Part shown: in pieces, positions 49,988 to 61,800 of the stretch
Layout of the letters: every line of letters begins with the position of its first letter
Position numbering within the stretch: the stretch's first letter is position 1
Source of the DNA: Shinisaurus crocodilurus
Taxonomy: Eukaryota > Chordata > Lepidosauria > Squamata > Shinisauridae
NCBI GenBank assembly: GCA_021292165.1
Contig: CM037878.1
Location: 8,424,857-8,488,856 of the forward strand
Reading direction: 5' to 3'
DNA length: 64,000 bases
Made by a program: the position numbers and the translations under genes
Notes under the pieces: model-generated
What the model was told of the DNA's origin: nothing
Seen by the model: the letters and a program-made list of their open reading frames with translations, nothing else
Databases searched by the model: none

Positions 49988-51786
49988 CACTAAAGGGTGG
50001 CTGTTGTTTTGCCAGGGATGACTCCCTGTTTCTGTCTCCCTAGCCTGGACTTGGACCATGCCTGCAGTTCCTCATCACCTGGTTGGATGCTTGGCCTAAA
50101 TCACGGTTCTGAACTTACCTGCGTGTTGCATAGGGCCCTGCTATTCCTCCAGCTCTTAGTGGACATCTTCATCTCATCTCCTCCACCCTTGGGGTTCCTC
50201 ACCCGGACGCCTCTTCGAACTCTCCCAGCCGTGCTCTACTGCAGTCTTCCCCACTCTGGGGCCCTCCAGATGTGTTGGACTACAACTCCCAGCATCCACC
50301 AGCTGGAATGCTGGGAGTTGTAGTCCAACACATCTAGAGGGTACCAAGTACTACTCTAGAGGTACTACTCATCGGGCAAGGCATCGCTTTTGGAGCCCAG
50401 GCAAAAGGTGGGCGGACGGGCGGGACAGTTGTTGTCCTTGCTGAGGACTTTCCCCAGTTTTCTCTTATTGTCTCTGTAGGATATTATCCTCGGGAGGTCT
50501 CTCTCAACTAATGGGGAGTAATTATGAAGAAAGAGGTTTCATCCTCGAATCCCTCTTTTATTTTATTTATTGCAATATCGGTACCTGCCTTTCTGTGTCA
50601 AGGCATATTCTAGGCAGCATAAAAGATATGATGGAATAAAACTGAAATACAGCCTAAATACATGCTCTGCTCTTCTGTGCTGATACATCCCGGCCTCCAC
50701 TGTCCTCAGGTCTCCTGACCCTCAAAAATCCTCTTCTTTCTCCCTTGCTGCCCCATATGCTTGGAACTGCCTCCCAGAACACCTGCTGTGTGATGCCACC
50801 TCCCTCCTCTTCCTTCAAGTCACACCTTTTCCATCAAAACCCTCCTTTTTTGTGAAGACTTTTGCACAATTAGAGACGTGATGTCTTGGGGTGGGGGGAC
50901 AGAATAAAACTGGGGTGTGTGTGAAAAAACCTTTTCCTGCTTCCCCCCCCCCAGGGATTTTTGGAAAAAACACGCCTCCCATTTTATCCACTTCCCCCCT
51001 CCACCAAGCCTTCACATATATAGGCATATCAAAGAAAGTGTGAAAACACCACCGTGATAGAACTTTCTTTTATCTATTTTTATAAAAAATTTAACTTTTT
51101 AACAATACATGTTCAATCATTATATTCAAACTTTCTTTTTCTATTTTTGGAATTTTTAACATTTTTTTTTTTTTACAACACATATTGATTTAATATTTAT
51201 ATAACCTTTAAACACTTTTCAATAATCAAACTTTACAAACTGTTCACTAATCATGCTGTAACACAGAGTATACAGCATGTATAATTATATCCAATGGTAA
51301 TCACCCCCTTATCTTTCAGGGGTTTAGCATCCACCAAACTTGCTGTATTTTTATAGAGTTAATGAAAACCTTCCTTTGTTTTTTCTTTGTCTTCATGGAG
51401 TTGCTGCAGCCTTTACTCTTATTTTTTGAGATGGCCTTCAAGTGAGCCTTCCTCTCCGTTTTTTCTTTTAGAGTGGCTTAAAGCATTATTTCTCCTTGGA
51501 ATGGTTTCCATATATAGGTGCAACTCTCTTGTCCCCGTGTCCTGCTGTAAGTAAGCCTGCCACTAAGACTATGCCCATGTCACTGAAATGATGATACGTT
51601 CTTTCCATTTCTCCTGGCCTCCCCTTCCCGTCTTCTGTTCTTTCCCTGGTATCAAATCTTAGATTGTAAGCCCCTTGGGGCAAGGATCCATTCTCTTGTA
51701 CCCTGTAAAAGGTGACATTCACACTATATAAAGTTTAAAAATAATGATGTCAACAACAGCAATATTAATCCTGTCATTTCTTTATC
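49988..51786. other. Possible MROH 3' UTR and unassigned intergenic DNA
   Basis: A P2-type MITE at about 50245-50350 (CTACAACTCCCAGCATCC arms). AATAAA at 50635 and 50903 are candidate poly(A) signals for the MROH gene. 51060-51300 is AT-rich. 51660-51740 (AGATTGTAAGCCCCTTGGGG) resembles the 3' end of an old interspersed repeat. No exon seen. Confidence 0.4.
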
Positions 51787-51889
51787 TGGACTACAGCTCC
51801 CAGAATCCCTTGCCATTAGCCATGTTAGCTGGGTATGCTGGGAGCTGTAGGCCAGCAACATCTGGGGACCCGAGGTTGGAGAAGCCCTG
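51787..51889. mobile_element. P1b MITE, left end missing
   Basis: Begins within the left arm (GGACTACAGCTCCCAGAATC) and runs to the right terminus GGTTGGAGAAGCCCTG. Confidence 0.7.
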
Positions 51890-52272
51890 AGCTAGAGGTA
51901 CAAAAGTTACATTCTGATGGAGAAAGTGCATTTAAATGTATTTAAACGTAAAAATGTAATCTTGTAATTGAAAAATCACATGGCCTTAACATATGCCTCC
52001 TTGTGTTATATCTGGAGTAAAAATAATGAGCTTGCAATTCGTTTATTATAGAGAAAGGAACTCGGGTGGCGGTTGAAGGAAGGGTACCTCCTGCTGCTGA
52101 GACGTGCCCTTGTGATTCCCTCTCGTAATCGGGGGACTGGATATAACAGTCCAGGGCTTCCTCCCCCATCACTGGAGAAAGACGGTGGCCTTTCCCTAGC
52201 GGTGGGAATCCCCAATCATGGCAGAGCCTGGGAGGGAACCCCCATTTCCTGGATTTGGCCTGTGGGCTACAG

Positions 52273-52408
52273 CAGTGTTCTCCAACCTTGGGTCCCCAGA
52301 TGTTTTTGGCCTCCAACTCCCAGCATGCCCCAGCCAGCTATGCTGGCTGGGGCATGCTGGGAGTTGGAGGCCAAAAACATCTGGGGACCCCAAGGTTGGA
52401 GAACACTG
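52273..52408. mobile_element. P1 MITE (full copy)
   Basis: 136-bp palindrome; flanks ggctacag / ggctagag (7 of 8). Both arms carry the compensating change CTCCAACTCCCAGCATG / GGGAGTTGGAG. Confidence 0.9.
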
Positions 52409-52776
52409 GGCTAGAGGGTCCCTCCCTACCTTGTTGCAGGTATTCATTTTGAATGAGGAAACTGCAATTGTGTGATGTCTTCGTCATCTTATTATAAATC
52501 ACATGTGTAATGAAAAACCCCTGCCTTCCCTTATACCCTCAACTTCGTTATTCCAACACATCGTTGGGGGAGAGTTGCTCGTTACTGTCGTTTACCAGGT
52601 TTATACGGGGCGCAGATCCACCCATTAGCATCACGGAAAACCACCTTCCATTTCCGGTATAACTCCATGTCAGTCGCCCGTTCTTCTTCCTTTAGCGAGC
52701 GCCAGAGGACCAAAGGTTTAAATCGAACCCAAAGGTTTAAATCGAACCCAGGATCGGCACCCAGGATCATCAGCAC

Positions 52777-53458
52777 CAGGGCCGGATTAAGAGCATTATG
52801 GGCCTGGTGCTGAGGATTTTGGTGGGCCTTTTTATGGAAATAAATAAAATGAAGACGCAATTTTATATTAAAACAAATTAAATATTTTAATTACCATTAA
52901 AGTGCCAAAACTCAAAAACTCCTGCAGCTCATCAGTAAGGGTCTTCCCAATTTCCCCCAAATTTATTTATTAAAAAAGAAAAAGCAGCCACAACAAAAAG
53001 CCAGGAAGCTTTGCTTGACCAAGAATAATTGTGTTGTTCTTGTTGCTTTGTTTCGTTTTCGTTTTTGTTTTTTTGTTAAACTAGCATTTGAACAATTGAG
53101 CTGCGAATCAGAAAGATCTTTTGCTCGAGGCTGGAGAGAGAGGTCCCTTCTAAATCTGAATATTACAGACCCTAGCAAGCCCCCATGTGCTTCAAAGAAA
53201 TGTAGTAACAGTGATTGAAATGCAAAAACCTACCGAAATGCTAATTTGAGAACAACAGTTCTTGCTAGGTCTTGCCTCAAGCCTGTAATGCAGATGTGCT
53301 TAGAACACCTTTCTAATCTTGAAAAAATCATTAATTATGCTGAATGATAACGATCAGAGCTAACTCAAATCGTGCTGCGTGTCCCTATATTGTGGGCCTA
53401 TTGTCTGCTTTGGGCCTGGAGCGGCCGCTCCAATCGCCCCTATGTTAATCCGGCCCTG
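52777..53458. mobile_element. hAT element with CAGGGCCGGATTAA termini
   Basis: Reverse-oriented relative of 11002-11698, flanked by a perfect 8-bp duplication atcagcac. 682 bp with the same decayed interior. Confidence 0.9.
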
Positions 53459-53689
53459 ATCAGCACCGTTCCTCCTGCTGGGAGTAGCTTGCACAGGGAG
53501 GACTTTGGGAGCAGTGGAAGCTGCCTGCGTTCAAGTGAGGGTTGAGGGCCCAGGAGGGCTAGTTGTGCAGCAGCAGAACCAGCACAGGTGAGGAAGCATC
53601 CAGTGGGTTCAACGAGGCGTTCCTCGCTGTCTCCATAATCAGTGCTTATTAAAGACCTGCAGTCCAAAATGCTTTAAAAAAACAAAACA

Positions 53690-54178
53690 AAAACCCGTAT
53701 GTATTGTCTACTGTGGCCGACAGCTGCTCTCCAGCCTGTCAACCCTGAGATCTTCTTCGGAGGTCCTTCTCAGAGAGCCCCCCCTCTAAAGGAAGCTAGG
53801 AGGGTGGCTACTAGGGGAAGGGCCTTCTCAGTTGTGGCTCCCCATTCGTGGAATCAGCTCCCCCAAAGAGGTGCGCCTGGCGCCCACCCTCTATTCTTTT
53901 AGGCGCCAGGTGGAAAACCTTTTTATTCTCTCAATATTTTAATGGTTAGATTTCTATTCCCATTCATTTTGATTATCACTACTGTACCTCCGGACTGATT
54001 CATTTGGCTGCTTTTGTTTTATTGTATTATATTATATTGTGTTTGTATTTCTATCTTAATGATACTTTTGGTTTTAAGGTGGTTGTTTTTATTCTGTTTG
54101 TTTTTTTTTTTCTTGTAAACCACCCAGGGAGCCTTTCGGCTGATGGGTGGTGTAGAAATATATTAAATAAATGAATAA
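53690..54178 (+). mobile_element. L2-type LINE 3' end
   Basis: Encodes a decayed L2 ORF2 tail ([24 protein letters not shown]) followed by a 3' UTR ending CTGATGGGTGGTGTAGAAAT and ATTAAATAAATGAATAAA. Confidence 0.7.
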
Positions 54179-54275
54179 ACCAGGAGTCTCCCATCGCCAC
54201 CTCCCTGTTCCTTTTAACCGGAGATGCCAGAGATTGCAATGGGGCCTTCCGCATGCAAAGAAGGCTCTGCCACTG

Positions 54276-54333
54276 GGCTACTCAAAGGCCCCTTCCAACT
54301 CTACTTTTCTATGATTCTATGATTCTATGATCC
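54276..54333 (+). mobile_element. CR1 3' terminus only
   Basis: CCCCTTCCAACTCTACTTTT followed by CTATGATTCTATGATTCTAT; about 58 bp remain. Confidence 0.75.
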
Positions 54334-55439
54334 TGCTGTCCTGGCGATAGTCAGCAACGACCAAGAGACCCACAACTCTGCAATCATGCTCGCTGTGGGA
54401 TCTACACAGGTCTCCGTGTCAAGTCTGTTGGTCAGATGGTGCCTCTAAGAGTACCCAGCGGTACCCGAAACCAGCAATACCAGGGTTCCACCAGTCTCCT
54501 TGCACCAGACACTACAGATATCCTAAGGACACACCAGCTTGTTGCCAGCAATTCAGCTGGGATAATGAAGCCAGAAAGAGAGTATTGAGGGGGTGAAGAC
54601 GTTTTTATTCAGCAAAGTCAATCATTCCAGCCTTAAAGAGATTGGCCATAGCTTTCCAGTCCAGCTCCTACATAAAACAGAGGAGCGAAAAGTTTTCAAG
54701 GAGTCTGTTAACTCCGGCGGAAGAATCATTGAGGCTGATCTGTTGCAAAACAAGGTCTGGACGAGGAGAAGTCTCAGTCTGTAAGGAAGAAAGCAGCAAC
54801 GTCAGTATCCGCCTTTAACGCGATGAAATGTTTGTATCCTTGCCTAGTGACTGATAAAAGGGGGGGGGGTGTTGATTCACTGAATGACTGTATTTGTGGT
54901 TTTCAAACTTTCTACCTTTGCAGAAGCCTCTCCACTTTGACCTCTGCCAAGGGGGACCCGGGTGACAGGTATGGAGCGGCTGAACATCATGCATGATTCT
55001 GGGGCACGTCCCAGAGTTCCACTGTTGGTTTATGCGGCGTATGCAGTGTTTCAGAGAGCACAGACAACCCCATTGCCCTAGCCAGCATGGCCAATGGTGA
55101 GAGACGATGGGAGGTGCGGCCCAGCTGGAGGGCCGCAGCATGTTGCCCACCCCGGTTGTAACTGAAGCATGGGGCAGGGGGGGGGAAAGCCACATGCAAA
55201 CCAGAACCCTTATTCCGGCCACCACCTGTTCTCACCTCTTTCTTGGCTGTCCAAGTTCTCTTCGGATGATGCTGATGCTGTTGGTTCCAAGGAAAGAGCA
55301 AGGAGTGATTCGTCGTGCATGATACCACTACCCTCAACCTGACTCATAGACTGGGAACATGGGAGGTGTCACTAGCCGGAATAGGGACTGGAGGTTACGT
55401 TGGAACTGAAGCTCCACTGAGGCATTTTTTTAAAAATGT
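54334..55439. other. Unassigned intergenic DNA
   Basis: About 1.1 kb between CR1 copies with no exon, repeat terminus or structure that I recognise. Confidence 0.5.
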
Positions 55440-56512
55440 ATTATGTTTATATATGTTTGGCTACAGAATCGGACTCCAAGAGTGCTTATCAATGGTTCCT
55501 TCTCAAACTGGGGAGAGGTAACGAGCGGGGTACCACAGGGCTCGGTCCTGGGCCCGGTGCTCTTCAACATTTTTATTAATGACTTGGATCAGGAGGTACA
55601 GGGAATGCTTATCAAATTTGCAGATGACACAAAGTTGGGTGGAACAGCTAATACTCTGGAAGACAGAAACAAAATTCAAAGTGACCTCGATAGGCTGGAG
55701 CGCTGGGCCGAAAACAACAGAATGAAATTTAATAGGGATAAATGCCAAGTGCTGCACCTGGGGAGAGGAAACCAAATGCAGAGTTACAGAATGGGGGACA
55801 CTTGGCTCAACAATACTACAAGTGAGAAGGATCTTGGAATTGTGGTAGATCACAAACTGAATATGAGCCAGCAATGCGATGTGGCTGCAAAGAAGGCAAA
55901 TGCAATTTTGGGCTGTATTAGTAGAAGTATAGCTTCTAAATCGCAGGAAGTGATAATTCCCCTTTACTCGGCACTGGTTAGGCCTCATCTTGAGTACTGT
56001 GTCCAGTTCTGGGCACCTCATTTTAACAAGGACATAGACAAACTGGAGAGGGTTCAGAGGAGGGCAACAAGGATGATAAAGGGACTGGAAACAAGGCCCT
56101 ATGAGGAGAGACTGAAAGAACTGGGCATGTTTAGCCTTCAGAAGAGGAGACTGAGGGGAGATATGATCGCACTCTTCCAGTACTTGAAGGGATGTCACAC
56201 AGAGGAGGGCAAGGATCTCTTCTCGATCATCCCAGTTTGCAGGACACAGAATAATGGGCTCAAATTACAGGAACCTAGATTCCACCTAAACATCAGGAAA
56301 AATTTCCTGACTGTCAGAGCAATAAGACAATGGAATCAACTACCTAGGGAGGTTGTGGGCTCTCCCACTCTGGAGGCATTCAAGATGCGGCTGGACAGCC
56401 ATCTGTCAGGGATGCTTTGACCTAGATTCCTGCATTGAGCAGGGGGTTGGACTCGATGGCCTTGTAGGCCCCTTCCAACTCTACTTTTCTATGATTCTAT
56501 GATTCTATGATC
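55440..56512 (+). mobile_element. CR1 LINE with intact reverse-transcriptase C-terminal half
   Basis: The most complete CR1 copy. A 325-codon frame (55443-56420) is unbroken to the natural ORF2 stop and contains GVPQGSVLGP (residues 29-38) and the catalytic box FADD (residues 59-62), followed by the conserved [15 protein letters not shown] and [12 protein letters not shown] blocks. It lacks the endonuclease and the first RT motifs (5'-truncated). The 3' UTR ends ATTCTATGATTCTATGATCC. Low divergence suggests recent insertion. Confidence 0.95.
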
Positions 56513-56551
56513 CTGCCCTTTTTCCTGCAAAGGATCCAAGATGGCTTACAT

Positions 56552-56675
56552 CAGTGTTCTCCAACCTTGGGTCCCCAGATGTTTTTGGCCTACAACTCCC
56601 AGCATGCCCCAGCCAGCGTAGCATGCTGGGAGTTGTAGGCCAAAAACATCTGGGGACCCAAGGTTGGAGAACACT
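56552..56675. mobile_element. P1 MITE
   Basis: 124 bp, with the left arm longer than the right in the centre; flanks gcttacat / gtctacat (6 of 8). Confidence 0.85.
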
Positions 56676-57059
56676 GGTCTACATAATCATCGTCCTCTCC
56701 ATTCTATCGTCACAATGACCCTGTGTAGCACATGAGCCAATGGAGAATGTCGTGTTGAATTTGGAAAGGGGACCACTGGAGTCTAAGAGACAGGATTGGC
56801 AGGTGGGGGCAGGCCTTTGCCGTCACTGTTAATTATCCCACCCGATCATTTGTTTACATTGCAGATCTTTTTATATCAGGGATGGCCAATGGGCAGCCTT
56901 GCAGACAGAGTCCATGCGCCTGGCAGCCCTTTCACATTTTAATCAATTTTCAAAAGTTGCCCACAGTTTCACTCATAGAGGCATTTTGGTACCTCTGAGG
57001 CAAAAAGAACCCCCCCCCCAAAAAGGAGCACCCAACCTTCTCCCACTAATTAACATGGA

Positions 57060-57475
57060 GCATGTTTAGAAGGAACTGGGCATGCTTGGCCTTCAGGAGA
57101 GAAGACTGAGGGGAGATAGGACAGCGCTGTTCAAGTACTCGAAAGGTTGTCAGACAGAGGAGGGCCAGGATCTCTTCTTGACTATCCCAGATTGCAGGAC
57201 ACAGAATCACGGGATCAAGTGACAGGAAGCCAGATTCCGGCTGAACATCAGGAAAAACTTCCGGACTGTTAGAGCAAGACACCAATGGAACCAATGACCT
57301 ACCCTGGGAGGTGGTGGGCTCTCCCACTCTGGAGGCATTCAAGGTGCAGCTGGACACCCACCTGTCGGGGATGCTTTGACTTGGATTCCTGCATTGAGCA
57401 GGAGGTTGGACTCAATGGCCTTGTAGTTATAGGCCCCTTTCAATTGTACTATTCTATGTTTCTATGATTCTAAGC
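57060..57475 (+). mobile_element. CR1 LINE, diverged 3' fragment
   Basis: Frame-broken ORF2 tail (AACTGGGCATGCTTGGCC, CACTCTGGAGGCATTCAAGG) and 3' end CTATTCTATGTTTCTATG. Confidence 0.85.
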
Positions 57476-57579
57476 TGTAGGGGAGTAAAGCTTTCCCACA
57501 CTTGATGGTTACATCTTTCTTTTGTCCTGGACCTGTCTGAACACATTTGCTTCAGAACAGTGGCATCCCAGTGGGGAGC

Positions 57580-57822
57580 CAGTGTGGCGTAGTGGTGAGA
57601 GTGTTGGACTTGGGACTCTGGAGATCCAGGTTCTAGTCCCCGCTCGGCCATGAAACTCACTGGGTGACTTTGGGCCAGTCACTGACTCTCAGCCTAACCT
57701 ACCTCACAGGGTTGTTGTGAGGATAAAATGGAGAGGAGGAGGAGGATTATGTAAGCCGCCTTGGGTTCCTTGCAGGGAAAAAGGCGGGGTATAAATATAA
57801 TAAATAAATATAATAAATAAAT
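57580..57822 (+). mobile_element. Sauria-type SINE
   Basis: GTGTGGCGTAGTGGTGAGAG head, shared body, (ATAA)n tail. Confidence 0.85.
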
Positions 57823-58743
57823 CCCTACTGCTGGATGTTGCCAGGTTTATAATGGATCCTGATCACTCATGAAGGGATCAGTCTGCCTGACCAAATATAC
57901 TTGTGGTCCCCAGTCTGCTGGCAAGAGGGCAGGAAATGCCAGGGCGGATATACCTGATTTATATTCATGAGCCCATCATGAAAAGTAATAGGTTGCTTAT
58001 GCAGGAGTCTCTAGGGACCACTCCCAAACGGTCAAATAGGAAAGCAACGCTCTTCCGAATGGCCACTGAAATGCACTGAGGGCTCCTCTACACAAGGCCT
58101 TTCTGGTGAGCTCGTTATCCCTCGCGGACATTTACAGGTCCCTCCAGGACATCTCCCAGGTTCTCCAGCCATTTTCGCGGTGGTTGTTTTTTTTTTTTTT
58201 TTTTAGAGCAAGGAAAGTGCAGTATTATCTGGGATGCCGCCATGATCTGCTATGAGAAGCCTCGTGTATATTCGCAATTCCGCTCTCTGCCACAGCGCCA
58301 CCTTGTGCTTGTGTAATGGAACATATAGGAACATATAGAAAGGCAGAGAAGGGAAAATCCTCGGGAGGGAAACCTCATGTAAAGGACACGCTCTTCCTCC
58401 CGCAAAGAAAACGGAAGAAGCAGCCTCGGTAAAGCAGCGGATTTAAACGTCTCATGCAGAGAAGCCCGGAGAGAGCTGATACAATTATAGGTATCAGGAG
58501 ACCCACCGACATATGGAGAGCCACCCAAAGACCTGGAGGATAATTCAGTGCTGACAGCTTCCCCCTTAAAAACAGCCATACTCTATCTCTCTCCTTTTTT
58601 GTTGCTTTTAATTGAACACCTCTACATCTCTGAAACCCGATTTGTATACTGTGGACAGAGCAAGATGAAAGAATTAATGGCACCCCAGTGGTTGCTCCCA
58701 GAAAAGGCCCTCCCTTCCTTTCTTACAATGTTTAGATACTTAC
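57823..58743. mobile_element. Probable MITE (GGGCTTCTCTRCA ends) within unassigned DNA
   Basis: About 58082-58470 has inverted ends GGGCTCCTCTACACAAGGC and CTCATGCAGAGAAGCCC and a T homopolymer in the middle; a relative lies at 61356-61713. I searched this interval on the minus strand for the VWD-type exon expected after the AMOP exons and did not find one. Confidence 0.45.
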
Positions 58744-58863
58744 CCCGGCCTGGAGGCCTGTATCCGTCACAGCCAATCTTGGGTCTCTTTTGGCTGTACT
58801 TATCACAGAACCGTGGATTTCCAGCCCGATTACAGCACCAGTCATAAAGTTTCAACTCTTCAT
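58744..58863 (-). CDS. Mucin-4-like gene, AMOP exon 3
   Basis: Acceptor CTTGTTTCTAG; donor GGC CGG G|gtaagt. The exon has 120 nt, phase 1 to 1, encoding ELKLYDWCCNRAGNPRFC and KRPKIGCDGYRPPG, the C-terminal half of AMOP. Confidence 0.8.
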
Positions 58864-61800
58864 CTAGAAACAAGAACGATGACCACAAGAAAGGAAAGGA
58901 AACCGTGAGAGCCTGAGTTGGAAACGTTTCTGACAAAGAGCCTGCCTTGGATGGAGGACTGGGCGGTTGGAAGTCTCTGCACCCTGCTAGAAATGGGGCT
59001 AAAACCACCTTTGCTCCGTTCAGTTTCTCTTACTGAGGCACTGCTTCATGGCCGCCTGACTTTGGGCAACCTTCTTGCTTTGCTCAGCAGGCAGCGGCCT
59101 TGCAGGAGCAAAGGAAAAAGCGGGACCTTTCATGGAACATTATTGTACGCTACTTACTGCCGTTGTGGGAGCGTCTCCTGGAACCTGTCCAGACTTTCTC
59201 CTGGTGACCTTCCACAAGCTGGTTATTTCTGTTATAAAGACACCGGACGCCGGCGCCATACTTGTTCGGGGTTGAGGAATACAGCAGAGTTACGCGGGAG
59301 CCCAGCACACCTGCAAGAGTTGAATACTGTCATGCCTTGGATTGAGAGCGTAATTCGTTCCGGAAACGTGCTTGTAATCCAAAACACTCTTATATCAAAA
59401 CGAGATCCCCCAAAAAAAAATTTGTACAGAGATTTTTAATTTAAGCCGTACTACAGTACTTGTATTGCAAGACGTCGCTTGTATATCAAGTAAAAAAATA
59501 AATAAATAAATATTTAAAAATTTGCTTGTCTTGCAAAATGCTCTCAAACCAAGTTACTTGCAATCCAAGGTATTACTGTATGTTAGTTCCATGTGGCGGG
59601 CCCTTAAGGGGGCAGGACATGTACGTGTAGGGAGAAAATGCCCAGTGTACACCCTCCAACTTTCCACAGATTGAAAAACAGGGACACTCTTGTATACTTA
59701 TAACCCTGGGTTCTCAAACGCAGGATCGCTGCTTCAAACTTCCCCCATCTTCGTTACTGCAGGACGCTGAAGGCCCATGCACTGCAATCTGCTGGATTCA
59801 TTTACTCTTACAGTGGCTGCTGAAGCATTCTGTTTTAGTAAACTGATTGTACGTTCCATTCCTTCACTCCGAAGGGAAATGGCACTAGAAAAAGGAATGT
59901 CAGCATTTCCCACAACAATATGTATTTTATAAAAAAGATCCCGAACTGAATTGACACCCATTAAGATGAGAGTTCTGGTGAGAAAAGTGGTTGTTTCCCT
60001 GTCGCCTGCCTGTTCGGGTAAGTTTCCCCCCTCGCCCATCAATATCTCAGACGTTGGATCAGCTGAACTGACATAACTGAATGTTCACAAACATTCTGAC
60101 TTCTAAGGATGAATATGTGAGTAACTGAATGCTGACAAACCTTGCCACTCCTATGACAGAATCGAAAGGATGGTTGAACACCATCATGCATGGCAACATG
60201 GTGAATTGTGTGGCGTTAAGTGGTGGAAGAAGGAGGGTGAAGAGGGTTTAAGACAGGGCTCTCCAACCGTGGGTCCCCAGATGTTGCTGGCCTACAGCTC
60301 CCAGCATACCCAGCCAGCATGGCTAATGGCAAGGGATTCATAGATTTCATAGATCATAGAGTTGGAAGGAGCCTACCAGGCTATCGAGTCCAACCCCCTG
60401 CTCAATGCAGGAAACTAGAGGAGGGGTCTCCCATCCAAGTAATAACCAGGCCTGACCCTGCTTAGCTTTCCACACTCAGAGAAGCTGAGCCAGCGTAAGC
60501 CACAATTCTGGGAGCTGTAGTCCAGCAACGTCTGGGGACCCAAGGTTGGAGAGCCCTGGTTTAAGAGACAGGGTTTGATTTGAACTAGCCACCAAATCCT
60601 TGACTGCAGGTCTTTAATTCCTATGTATGGTATTGGATATCTTGGCCAAGTAATCCATTGGGTACAAACAGAGGTTCTCCGCCCCACACCTTTTTTTTAG
60701 CCCCTGCTAAGGGGGAGGGGTGAATTTAGGTGGGGGAAGTGGCTGGGTGGGAAGATTAAAACCTCCCCTCCCCGCACGTGCCACTTCTGATCCAGATTGG
60801 AGCGCCACAAGAAGGTTAGGAGCATCTGCACACCACGTATTCAACACAGTGTGTAGTTTAGCCCAGAAGCCCTTGCTTTGTGCGTCAAGCTGAGAGGAAG
60901 CCACGGATCACAGCACCACCATCCGTGTAAGGCACCTTTTTTGCTGCGTGTGTAGCGGCCGTCCGACCCGCCCTGCCGCAGCGTACAAGGGCACGGGGGC
61001 AGGTTCTTGTTCCAGGCCGACGGCTGTCCCTCTCGGCTAATCCAGTCAAGGCACTTTTGCCTGTAGTTCACCCGGATGCGGCTGTCCAGTTTGTATATCC
61101 AGAGACCGCGCACATCTGGAAGGGGGTGCAAAGAAAGGAAACAGCAGAGAGACTGAGCTTAATTGGCTCACATTCAGCCCAGGTTTACCGCAGCTTCTCC
61201 CAGTTCCCTCCCTGATATTGTTCTGGTATAACGTCGTTGTTCAAAAAGTGTGCGCTAGGAAGTCCCTGGTTCAAATCTTAGCTCATGGCTATGAACTCAA
61301 GGGGCCGGAAGAGGCTTCCCCCCCCCCAGCAACCCTGACACCAACATATCCCAAATGATAATGAGCTTTTCTACACGAGGCCGTTAATCTGCTGTATCCA
61401 CTTTCAGTTTTGCTGCAGAATTGAGATCCGAGCACTACACGAGAAGCATTTCCTTTCCTGCTTTTCTACCACATAACCTCTAGGAGGCACTGTGGTATAG
61501 CAGAATAGCACAAATACACAAGAGGAAATCCCGCTTTCTTCCACTTTCACAACTAAATGCCGCATTTCCCCTGCTCTGAAAAAAAACTTGCCAAAAGTGC
61601 TGCTTAGACACAGAAGCGATACCGAAGGGTCACGTCATCATCTAAAGAACCCATAAGCAGCCGTGGGCAGGGAATGATGGAGCACACACTAAATGCCTCA
61701 CGTAGAAAAGCCCAATGTAACTATGTATAGATTTGAATTGCAAGCCATTTTGGGAAGCCAATCTTGGCTGGAAGGTGAGGTGTAAATATAATAAACAAAC

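Noticed and set aside
52582..52860. Minus-strand ORF containing KVVFRDANGWICAPY as a mucin-gene exon
   Set aside because: It runs into the hAT element at 52777, and neither its phase nor its motifs fit a VWD or EGF exon.
55503..56198. 231-codon minus-strand ORF
   Set aside because: Antisense shadow of the CR1 reverse-transcriptase frame.
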